From the NCBI GenBank assembly GCA_002706095.1, contig PAJP01000005.1:1-64000 (forward strand): a stretch of DNA of 64,000 nt, written 5' to 3'. The stretch comes from Methylophaga sp. (GTDB lineage Bacteria; Pseudomonadota; Gammaproteobacteria; Nitrosococcales; Methylophagaceae). A model generated the notes under the pieces. The model was given only the letters and a program-made list of their open reading frames with translations. It was not told where the DNA came from and made no database searches. Positions 20,630-28,330 of this stretch are shown one piece after another. A program made the translations under genes and the position numbers. Within the stretch, counting starts at the first letter, position 1; every line of letters begins with the position of its first letter.

Positions 20630-21501
20630 GAGGCAATTAACCTCGTGACCTGAGTGTCAGGCTGTTCATTAGCAAACAGTTTTGACGATGGCAGACGAAT
20701 AACGCGATATGTCGCTATTTTTATTGCATTAGATGATGAGATATCCGGCCAGTGTAATAACATGGGTTGCTCATAACGCTGTTGTAGCGCTTTATCAAAC
20801 TCGCTATTCACCAAACGCTCACGCTCTATCAGCAGTTCAATCTGGCCAATCACATCACTTTCCTGCTGCACATTTTTAAGCCACAGCCACTGACCTTCTT
20901 CCATCAAGCCCAGACATAAACGGCCATCACTGACCACGGTCAGCCAGCACAAAGTCTGTAACTGCTGCTCCTTAATGACGCTGATAGCCTCATTCATCAC
21001 CGACATCAGATACGGCTGAACAGAAACAAGTTTGATGGCTAATGTGGCAAACACTTCATCTATGGTTTGAATAATCGGTGTGGGTATTGCACTGGTAACA
21101 GCAGACTGTCCAAAGCCAGCCGGGCTGAGGGTTTTATTCCATGTTTTCACGACATCGCCATACATGCTGACAAACAGATGTTGTAGATACGCCAGCTTTT
21201 CTTCCTTGGTCTTAATCGCTGGATTCCATGGCAGCACGGCGTAACGCACAAAGCTATTGGCTAAGACAATACGCGCTGTTTTTGCCTGCCAGCGATCCAG
21301 ACTAAGTGTGGTCTGTAAAACCTTGGCAAGATAAGCCACGTCCACATCCCTGTGGTCGACAGCCTTTTTGAACATGATTTTCTGTTGATCAACACAGCGT
21401 GTTTTACCAGCCACACCTTGAAAGCGTCTGATAACAAGACTATTAGGCCGAATACACACATTCAGCTCGTCAGTCATGATGCTAAGCCAATGTGGTAACA
21501 C
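20626..21501 (-). CDS. PilM/GspL-N-like cytoplasmic platform protein
   Basis: Cytoplasmic protein of 283-291 residues with an actin-like (ASKHA) pattern recognisable only faintly: LNVCIRPNSLVIRRF at the start, ARIVLANSFVRYAVLPW and LCWLTVVSDGRLCLGL. It sits between the gspE ATPase and the PilN-like gene, exactly where PilM or the GspL cytoplasmic domain belongs. Start is ambiguous: a GTG at 21501 inside the end of gspE has AGGAG seven bases upstream, whereas the ATG at 21477 has none; the former is used. It probably links GspE to the membrane platform. Confidence 0.7.
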   Translation of the reverse strand: MLPHWLSIMTDELNVCIRPNSLVIRRFQGVAGKTRCVDQQKIMFKKAVDHRDVDVAYLAKVLQTTLSLDRWQAKTARIVLANSFVRYAVLPWNPAIKTKEEKLAYLQHLFVSMYGDVVKTWNKTLSPAGFGQSAVTSAIPTPIIQTIDEVFATLAIKLVSVQPYLMSVMNEAISVIKEQQLQTLCWLTVVSDGRLCLGLMEEGQWLWLKNVQQESDVIGQIELLIERERLVNSEFDKALQQRYEQPMLLHWPDISSSNAIKIATYRVIRLPSSKLFANEQPDTQVTRLIAS

Positions 21502-23200
21502 GATTAATCTCCTCTAGAGTCGTTTCACCATTTTTCACCAGTAATAATGCCGCTTCACGCATGGTTCTGGTGCCATTGGCATAAGCTGCTTCTTTGATTT
21601 TGCGTACCGGCTCTCGGGTCACAATCATTTCGCGAATTTCATCGTTAAAGCACAATAATTCGGCAATCGCTTTACGGCCTTTGAAACCCAAATCATGGCA
21701 CTGGCCACAGCCCTGGCCTTTTTTAAACTGAAAGTCTTTTATTTGTTCAGGCGTTAAACCAGACTTTTCTACCAGTGTGACATCGGGTTTATCTTCTGTC
21801 AGGCAATGTGGGCAATTCACCCGTACCAGTCGCTGAGCCAGAATGCCATTCATCGCTGACACAAAGTTATAGGGGTCAACCCCCATATTGGTAAAACGGC
21901 CAATCACATCAAACACATTGTTGGCATGCACGGTGGTGAGTACCAAGTGACCTGTCAATGCGGATTGCACGGCAATTTGGGCGGTTTCACCATCACGAAT
22001 CTCACCGACCATGATTTTGTCGGGATCGTGTCGTAGGATAGAACGTAACCCTTTAGCAAAGGTCAGCCCTTTTTTCTCATTCACTGGGATCTGTAATACA
22101 CCCGGTAATTGGTATTCGACCGGATCTTCAATGGTGATAATTTTGTCCGTGCCGTGATTAATTTCAGAAATAATGCCGTACAGCGTGGTGGTTTTACCGC
22201 TACCGGTTGGACCTGTTACCAGCAACATGCCATAAGGTTCTTCGGCTAATAATCGAAACCGCGCCATAATATCGGGAGCAAAACCCAATATATCTAAACT
22301 CAAACCTTGTGCTTCTTCACTTAACGCCTGTCTGTCTAATACCCGTAAAACAGCATCTTCACCCAACACACTCGGCATAATCGACACACGTAAATCAATT
22401 TCCCGCCCCAGCGCCATGACTTTAAAGCGGCCATCCTGGGGAATGCGACGCTCAGCGATATCCAGATCAGACATGACTTTGACACGGGAAATAACTTGCT
22501 CTGCCTGAGCCAGTCCCTGAATGCCTCCAACATGACTTAATACACCATCAATACGGTATTTCACTTTAAGCCCGTTTTGGTCGGTTTCCAGGTGCACATC
22601 ACTGGCGCCAGCTTTTAACGCATCATATAAAGTCGAGCGTACAAACTTCACAATCGGGCTGGTATCTTCGCTAATTGAGCGTAAGGAAATATCTTCTATA
22701 CCCTGCTCATCATCTTTTCGTTCATGGTGTTGTGTGGTGACTTCATCTCCCAATGCACGCATATTGGCTTCATGATGAGAGAGATACACATTTAAATCTT
22801 CTGTATGCGCCAGTGTCCAAGTCGCTGATTCATTCACTAACAGATCTAATTTGGAATAAAGATGAGTTTGAAACGGATTGGCATGAACCAGGAATAAGGC
22901 ACCCTGTTTGTCACGCAACGCTACGCAACCGACTTTCTCTGCCTGGGTAAACGACACCACATCAAAATCCGGCTGTAACTGATAAAGCTGTGAAATTGTC
23001 AACACCGGATAATGCACTAATAACCCCAGTGCTTGCACAAACACATCCGGGCTTAAATCACTGACTTCTTCCAGTACCTTAAGCAAAGGCTGTTTGCTTT
23101 GCTGTGCCAGTTGCTTGGCCTGATTCAGCTGCTCAACAGTTAAGGCTTCTACAACTGGCTCTGTTTGTTCTGGGGTAATGTCGTGATAGGCCGTATTCAT
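21482..23200 (-). CDS. gspE: GspE-type secretion ATPase
   Basis: Hexameric cytoplasmic ATPase that powers pseudopilus assembly. The 572 residues include an N1E-type domain (about 20-160), the N2 domain (SPIVKFVRSTLYDALKAGAS), Walker A GPTGSGKT (330-337), the Walker B region KIMVGEIRD (396-404), a His box (LVLTTVHANN) and a zinc element with CPHC (463-466) and CGQC about 30 residues later. The length and domain order match GspE/PilB. It overlaps gspF by four bases. The four-cysteine element is the mark of GspE/PilB rather than PilT. Confidence 0.96.
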   Translation of the reverse strand: MNTAYHDITPEQTEPVVEALTVEQLNQAKQLAQQSKQPLLKVLEEVSDLSPDVFVQALGLLVHYPVLTISQLYQLQPDFDVVSFTQAEKVGCVALRDKQGALFLVHANPFQTHLYSKLDLLVNESATWTLAHTEDLNVYLSHHEANMRALGDEVTTQHHERKDDEQGIEDISLRSISEDTSPIVKFVRSTLYDALKAGASDVHLETDQNGLKVKYRIDGVLSHVGGIQGLAQAEQVISRVKVMSDLDIAERRIPQDGRFKVMALGREIDLRVSIMPSVLGEDAVLRVLDRQALSEEAQGLSLDILGFAPDIMARFRLLAEEPYGMLLVTGPTGSGKTTTLYGIISEINHGTDKIITIEDPVEYQLPGVLQIPVNEKKGLTFAKGLRSILRHDPDKIMVGEIRDGETAQIAVQSALTGHLVLTTVHANNVFDVIGRFTNMGVDPYNFVSAMNGILAQRLVRVNCPHCLTEDKPDVTLVEKSGLTPEQIKDFQFKKGQGCGQCHDLGFKGRKAIAELLCFNDEIREMIVTREPVRKIKEAAYANGTRTMREAALLLVKNGETTLEEINRVTTLA

Positions 23201-24393
23201 TGAATACTCCCCGCCAATTCAAAAATTGGCATATACATCAACACCACCACTAAACCGACCACCAGACCAATAATGATCATCAGTGTCGGTTCAAGTAATT
23301 TGGTAAACCATTCCACGGCACGGGCAATTTCATCATCGTAGAACACGCCAATACGTTCCATCATGTCGCCCATCTGGCCGGTGCGTTCACCCACGCGTAA
23401 CATACGAACCGAAATCGATGTGGTCATGCCGTGTTGTTCCATGGCACTGGATAGTGTTTTACCCTCTTTCACATCAGTAGCCACTAAAGCTAATTTGCTA
23501 CGTAATAATGGCTGCAATAACGATGACACCATCTGCATGGCCGTTGTGAGCGGAATCCCACCACGCAATAACATGCTTAATGTTCGGTAAAAACGGGCAA
23601 GCTGGTAAATTCTCAGTGTTTCGCCCAGTTTAGGAATTTGCCAGACTTTCGCCATAATAAAACGGCGTACAAATGCCCGGCTAAAGACATAGCTCAACAC
23701 GGCAACACTGGCAATAAACACCATAAACGCCTCACGTCCATGACTGTGTAATAACTGCCCCCAGCTCAGTAATAGTTGAGATAACCAGGGAAGATCGGCA
23801 TTGGTGCTTTCATAAATCACACTGAATTTAGGTACGACATAGCCCAATAAAAACAACACGACCAAGCCGCCCACCACCAGTAATAACACCGGATAAATAG
23901 CTGCTGATACGATTTTCTTTTTCATCGCATCAATCTGTGACTGATAGGTCACATGACGGCCTAAAGCTGTTGCCATATCACCCGTGCGTTCACTGGAACG
24001 AATCAGGGCTATATATAAAGGTGTAAATACGTTTGGCACACTTTCCAGTGCCGAAGATAAAGGTTGGCCATCGAATAAAGCAGCTTTAATTTGATTCAAT
24101 ACTGCTTTAGATTCGGCCTGAGTTTCTTTTTCGGCCAGGGCTTCTATCGCCTCAACCAGACTGAGTCCAGACTCAATCAAGGCGAGTAATTCCTGGCTGA
24201 ACAGCATCACATTGAATTTGGCTTTTTTTAACTGTGGTAAGCCAAAATTGAATGATCCACTTTTATGTGAGTTGATTGAAAGGACATGATGGCCTTGCAT
24301 CTCTGCTAGAGAACGCGCCTGATTTTCGTTACCGGCTTCTATCTCTATCAGTCTGACAGCACTATCATGAATAACTTTCATGGTAAAAATCAT
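23197..24393 (-). CDS. gspF: GspF-type inner-membrane platform protein
   Basis: Polytopic core of the assembly platform; duplicate GspF domains (about 65-190 and 270-390) with three main membrane segments (about 160-190, 215-235, 365-390). The family motifs LFSQELLALIESGLSLVEAIEAL and ARFYRTLSMLLRGGIPLTTAM are clear. Normal length (398). It follows gspG by 12 bases and runs into gspE. A possible internal start at 24381 (MKVIHDSAV) cannot be excluded since no strong ribosome-binding site is visible at either. Confidence 0.95.
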   Translation of the reverse strand: MIFTMKVIHDSAVRLIEIEAGNENQARSLAEMQGHHVLSINSHKSGSFNFGLPQLKKAKFNVMLFSQELLALIESGLSLVEAIEALAEKETQAESKAVLNQIKAALFDGQPLSSALESVPNVFTPLYIALIRSSERTGDMATALGRHVTYQSQIDAMKKKIVSAAIYPVLLLVVGGLVVLFLLGYVVPKFSVIYESTNADLPWLSQLLLSWGQLLHSHGREAFMVFIASVAVLSYVFSRAFVRRFIMAKVWQIPKLGETLRIYQLARFYRTLSMLLRGGIPLTTAMQMVSSLLQPLLRSKLALVATDVKEGKTLSSAMEQHGMTTSISVRMLRVGERTGQMGDMMERIGVFYDDEIARAVEWFTKLLEPTLMIIIGLVVGLVVVLMYMPIFELAGSIQ

Positions 24394-24405
24394 ATAGACA
24401 GCAAC

Positions 24406-24855
24406 CTAACGCCAGCTCACAATATCAGCTGCGGTATCATTGCCACCGCTGGCACCATCACTGCCTAAAGACCATAAGTCATAATCGGAATATTGACTTT
24501 GTGTGCCAGGCATCTGGTAAAAATACGGGTTATCCCACGGATCCCTTGGAACTTCTTTTTTAAGGTAAGGCCCCTGCCACTTACGTTCATTGTTCGGCGG
24601 GGTATTTAACGCCGCTAAGCCTTGTTCTGTGGTTGGATAATGGCCAACATCCAAACGATACTGATCCAAGGCTTTACCCAGCGCTTCAATCTGAGCACGT
24701 GCTGTTTTGACTTCTGATTTACCAATTTGGGCAAAATATTTCGGCCCGACATAACCGGCTAATAAACCAACAATAACCATCACCACCAATAATTCAAGTA
24801 AGGTAAACCCTGCTTGGCGGTGTTTTTCTGTTAAACGAATAACCACTTCTGACAT
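24406..24855 (-). CDS. gspG: GspG, major pseudopilin
   Basis: Main subunit of the pseudopilus. From the ATG at 24855 the leader is MSEVVIRLTEKHRQAG|FTLLELLVVMVIVGLL with E5 intact; the longer frame to 24918 would start inside the terminator that follows the RTX gene and is rejected. The globular domain has the GspG hallmarks YPTTEQGLAAL, WQGPYLKKEVPRDPW and the calcium-site loop YDLWSLGSDGASGGND. It is the first gene of a tightly packed run that continues through the type I exporter genes to tolC (11234). Confidence 0.95.
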   Translation of the reverse strand: MSEVVIRLTEKHRQAGFTLLELLVVMVIVGLLAGYVGPKYFAQIGKSEVKTARAQIEALGKALDQYRLDVGHYPTTEQGLAALNTPPNNERKWQGPYLKKEVPRDPWDNPYFYQMPGTQSQYSDYDLWSLGSDGASGGNDTAADIVSWR

Positions 24856-24881
24856 AACAATAATCTCAACGACTGACCGGT

Positions 24882-24913
24882 AAGAAAAAAGGGTGTACCC
24901 AATGGGCACACCC
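24882..24913 (-). terminator. Rho-independent terminator after the RTX gene
   Basis: Stem GGGTGT-x-CCC / GGG-x-ACACCC (24891-24913, one mismatch, 3-base loop) followed on the minus strand by TTTTTTCTT. It lies 11 bases after the RTX stop and just upstream of gspG, so it should partly or fully uncouple abundant RTX mRNA from the secretion genes. Confidence 0.9.
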
Positions 24914-24923
24914 TCCATTCGTT

Positions 24924-27131
24924 TTATGCAAACACGTCAATGTCAGATGCACTTAATGAAGTGACACCTGTCAAAGTCGCAAATTGCACAGCAGCGCCAG
25001 CGCCACTACCATCAGCGTCATAGCTCAATGCACCCGTCGATGTATCGAATAACAAGAAGTCATTAGCATCACCAGCAGCTGCACCTACGCTACAAACCAG
25101 ATTATCAGCAGTAAAACTACCTGCTGTCAGAGAAGTAAACTGATCAACGTTCAGGGCAATCGTATCCAGCCCACTCACAAAGTCAGTAATGGTATCGATA
25201 CCAGTTAAATCAAATGCAGTGTCTACATACGTTTGCACTTCATCATCATCGCCTGTCACCACTTGCTCATGAACCTGACCAAACACGAACGTATCCGCAC
25301 CGTTACCACCAGTCAGCGTATCGTTACCGCCGTTACCTACAAACACATCATCCTGAGTTGTGCCGATAAAGGTATTGTCATTACCATTACCTTCAAAACG
25401 CAGTCCATTTGCAGTAACACCAGAAGCATCCACAACGACATTATCAATAGTACCGCCATTGTTACCCAGGCTATTGCTTAGGTCATCGACAGTACCATTG
25501 GCAGCGAAATAGTAGTGATCATTCAACATTTGCAATGCATCATTTTCCACATTCAGTCGATCAACTGTGCCACCCACCTGAACGACTTCCATGCCTTGGA
25601 AATTAGCGTCGTTTAATACAACAGTGCCGTTGGTTTTTGTATCTGCACCGACACCAGTGGTAATCCGTAATGTATCAACACCGTCACCACCCACGATCAG
25701 ATCGTGTTCAGCGCCAGTTGCAATCCATTCCTGATTACCATCATCAGCCGCAGAGGTTGTGCCTGAGTTACCAGAACCGAAACCACCGATAAGGAAAGTA
25801 TCATCACCCTCTTCACCGTATAGGCTATCGGCACCGCTACCACCAACCAGTACATCGTTGCCATCACCACCGTAGTAAGTATCATTACCACCGTTCATCA
25901 CACCGTAATCGACGCCATCACTGCCATATACAGTTTCAGTCGCCCCTGCTGATTCATTGCCACCGTAAACATGAGTAAAGCTACCTTCTTCACCTTCACT
26001 GGCATCGTAGATCATGTCAACGTTGTGGAATAAATTCGCTACTGCAAATTCCTCAACAGAGAACTCAGCATAGTCATATTCCTCTTCCTCAGCACCTACG
26101 ATATCTTCTTCAGGTTCAAACTCAGCTTCTTCGAACTCCATTTCAACCGTGACTGACTCGCTATCACCTCCTGCTACGCCATGAATTTGCAGTCCTGGAT
26201 TTAAGAAGCCAGTGCTTAATGACTCAGCATTGTCTTCCAACTGTTCAGAAGATAAGGTGATATTAACGCCGCTATCCAGTTCAAGACGCTCAATTCCAGA
26301 GAATGATAAAGACTCATCAAAGTCACCACTTTCTGTAAACTGCAAAGTATCAACAGCGTTATAACCGGCAAAGGAAGAGGCCGCTGTATTAATTTCAGTC
26401 GAACCAGGACGAGTAACCAGATTCAAGCGAACATCCGTTTCAGCTAGTTCTGACATTTCCTGATCTTCAATTTCAACAAACTCATTGTTAACCGTGTCGA
26501 AACCGAATAAAGGCCCTTCTTCTTCCTCGCCTTCTTCTTCCTCTTCTTCGCCTTCTTCACCTTCAGATTCGTTCAAATCAACGTATCTTGCTGCATCGCC
26601 TGAAAGGTCTTGAGCTGAAACACCACCTTGGATGATGGTCAGTTCTTCAAACTCATCACCCACTGCATAAGTGTCATTTCCTTTGCCACCAATGAGGACA
26701 TCTTGCGAAGTAACGTGAAAGAGATTGCCAGTAACGGTTTCATCGCCTGCACTACTTCCCTGACCATCTATGTAATCTGATCCAGCACCACCAGATAAGA
26801 TATCGTCACCATCACCAGAAAAGATGACATCATCACCCTCTCCCCCGGAAATAATATCGTTTCCACTACCAGTGATAATGTTATCAATACCCTTACCACC
26901 GGAAATAATATTATCCCCACCTTCAGAGTAGATAAGATCATCTCCATCACCACCGGCAATGATGTCATTGCCAGTTCCGGTAAAGATAATATCGTCACCG
27001 GCACCACCATGAATAATGTTGTTACCATTACCACCATCTATAGTGTTACCGAGATCATTCCCCAGCACTAGGTCATTGGCTGAGCTACCTGTGTAACTCG
27101 TTTCAGTTGAGTTAAAAATTTTAATAGCCAT
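24924..27131 (-). CDS. RTX nonapeptide-repeat protein, likely type I secretion substrate
   Basis: Secreted calcium-binding protein of 735 residues with no Sec signal peptide. Residues about 15-165 are an almost unbroken run of GGxGxDxI-type nonapeptides (GGAGDDIIF, GGDGDDLIY, GGEGDDVIF and others), continuing at about 410-450 (GGDGNDVLV, GGSGADSLY) and about 595-620. Between them lies a very acidic centre with an EEGEEEEEEGEEEE tract near 195-208. The last 60 residues (LLFDTSTGALSYDADGSGAG ... LSASDIDVFA) match the C-terminal secretion region of PrtD/HasD-exported proteins. No enzyme domain was recognised, so it may be an adhesin, surface-layer protein or metal/ligand binder. AAGGA precedes the ATG; a terminator follows. 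Confidence 0.88.
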   Translation of the reverse strand: MAIKIFNSTETSYTGSSANDLVLGNDLGNTIDGGNGNNIIHGGAGDDIIFTGTGNDIIAGGDGDDLIYSEGGDNIISGGKGIDNIITGSGNDIISGGEGDDVIFSGDGDDILSGGAGSDYIDGQGSSAGDETVTGNLFHVTSQDVLIGGKGNDTYAVGDEFEELTIIQGGVSAQDLSGDAARYVDLNESEGEEGEEEEEEGEEEEGPLFGFDTVNNEFVEIEDQEMSELAETDVRLNLVTRPGSTEINTAASSFAGYNAVDTLQFTESGDFDESLSFSGIERLELDSGVNITLSSEQLEDNAESLSTGFLNPGLQIHGVAGGDSESVTVEMEFEEAEFEPEEDIVGAEEEEYDYAEFSVEEFAVANLFHNVDMIYDASEGEEGSFTHVYGGNESAGATETVYGSDGVDYGVMNGGNDTYYGGDGNDVLVGGSGADSLYGEEGDDTFLIGGFGSGNSGTTSAADDGNQEWIATGAEHDLIVGGDGVDTLRITTGVGADTKTNGTVVLNDANFQGMEVVQVGGTVDRLNVENDALQMLNDHYYFAANGTVDDLSNSLGNNGGTIDNVVVDASGVTANGLRFEGNGNDNTFIGTTQDDVFVGNGGNDTLTGGNGADTFVFGQVHEQVVTGDDDEVQTYVDTAFDLTGIDTITDFVSGLDTIALNVDQFTSLTAGSFTADNLVCSVGAAAGDANDFLLFDTSTGALSYDADGSGAGAAVQFATLTGVTSLSASDIDVFA

Positions 27132-27238
27132 ATCCGTTCCTTAAATATAAGTAAAAGCTTGTCAAAAGTAGATTTTTGTCCAGGAGCAGATGGCAAAACA
27201 CCTCACCACCTGCTCTGAACATATCAATCAAACAATCC

Positions 27239-28174
27239 TTAGTTTGGAATCACACCTTCTACTTCTACTTCAATAAATGGATTATCAGTTGAACCATCTG
27301 CACTTAGCTCTTGGAAAGTTTGACGCAGACGAATTGCATCCGCAGCAGTTGTAAATGTGCCACTTGTACAGCTCGATCTGACATAACTCATTCCTGATAA
27401 AGGATTAGTACTACCGTCATCATCGAGATAATTGGCATCGGTAGTAAAATCTACCCAGTCTGTATCAATATCGGCTTTTTGCTCTGCTGCAGTTGGACGA
27501 CCTGCTGGCGTAGGCCATACATTTACACCATTAATAGCAGGACTTGAACCTAGACCAGTGATGGGTTGATCAACAAAACCAGGACGATGTTGAACTGAAG
27601 TAAAGGTTCGTCCTATACGGTAGATTGGTGAAGCAGTAGTAGGCACCGTAGAATATGCAACATCAATGGTTTTACCACTCCAACCTTTTCGAGCTATGTC
27701 ATTCACTTCAAAAGTTTGTTTACCAGGCTCAGTTAAGTTGTAGTCTGTGTTTGTTAAAGATACTCGCATACCATAAATACACATATTAGTACTGGAATTA
27801 CGCCAGACATATTCCTTCACATTACCAATCACAACATTAGTATTATTGGTGTAACTATTATTCATTGTGATTGTACGAGTTCCATTAACAACTGGAATTC
27901 GGCTAGCCCCGGTAAAACTGGAATCTGGCGGTAATGCCTCATTTATTGGCATAACTGCACACTCATCGGCTGTAGATGATGGCTGTACTGGCGCATCTGC
28001 CCCAGAACCAGAACCAAAATCACCGGTTGGATTACATAAAATATATGCACTGGTATCACTACCTACAGATACACCTGCTGCAGGTAAGTTTTCCCAAGCT
28101 GCCATTGCTTGAGTCGATGCTAAACAACTTAAACTACTTAACAACGCTAATTTTAATTTGAAGTTTTTCATCAT
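27239..28174 (-). CDS. Exported protein of unknown function, candidate type II-like substrate
   Basis: I do not recognise this family. The protein is about 311 residues, with a clear Sec signal peptide (MKNFKLKLALLSSLSCLASTQAMA|AW). The start at 28174 follows GGAG and yields that signal peptide directly; the longer frame from 28228 runs through a hairpin. The mature chain is Thr/Ser/Asn/Pro-rich, appears beta-rich, contains four cysteines (ILCNP, DECAV, NMCIY, SSCTS), and has no lipobox, membrane anchor or repeats. It lies between a TonB-dependent receptor gene and the RTX gene in the same direction, so a surface or secreted partner in ligand capture is a reasonable guess. Periplasmic export plus the adjacent pseudopilus machine makes it a candidate exoprotein. 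Confidence 0.6.
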   Translation of the reverse strand: MMKNFKLKLALLSSLSCLASTQAMAAWENLPAAGVSVGSDTSAYILCNPTGDFGSGSGADAPVQPSSTADECAVMPINEALPPDSSFTGASRIPVVNGTRTITMNNSYTNNTNVVIGNVKEYVWRNSSTNMCIYGMRVSLTNTDYNLTEPGKQTFEVNDIARKGWSGKTIDVAYSTVPTTASPIYRIGRTFTSVQHRPGFVDQPITGLGSSPAINGVNVWPTPAGRPTAAEQKADIDTDWVDFTTDANYLDDDGSTNPLSGMSYVRSSCTSGTFTTAADAIRLRQTFQELSADGSTDNPFIEVEVEGVIPN

Positions 28175-28192
28175 TTTTCTCCATCCATGTAC

Positions 28193-28225
28193 AATAGACG
28201 GGCATTTGTGGCTGCCCGAAGCACC
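28193..28225 (-). repeat. 33-bp repeat with hairpin, copy 1 (after receptor 1)
   Basis: Identical to 32424-32456. It contains a 6-bp stem CGGGCA / TGCCCG (28199-28204, 28213-28218; 8-base loop). It lies 106 bases downstream of the first TonB receptor gene and 18 bases upstream of the next gene's start codon. It may be a terminator or an mRNA processing/stability element; the T-tract is weak. Confidence 0.75.
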
Positions 28226-28330
28226 CATTCACCATAATCTCTAGTTCGTGCCTTAATACTTACCAAGATTGTGGTTGAATTCCTTTTGAGGCAGTCGCAA
28301 TTGCACTACCTATTTCCATATCTCAAACAA

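Noticed and set aside
24856-24918. Upstream extension of gspG
   Set aside because: It would translate through the RTX terminator hairpin and place 21 extra residues before a normal prepilin leader.
24924-27131. Short degenerate DNA repeats that might suggest a CRISPR array
   Set aside because: The period is 27 bases coding for RTX nonapeptides, with no spacers or identical repeats and no cas genes.
28175-28228. Longer start for the unknown exported protein
   Set aside because: The extension crosses the conserved hairpin and destroys the signal peptide; GGAG precedes the start at 28174.
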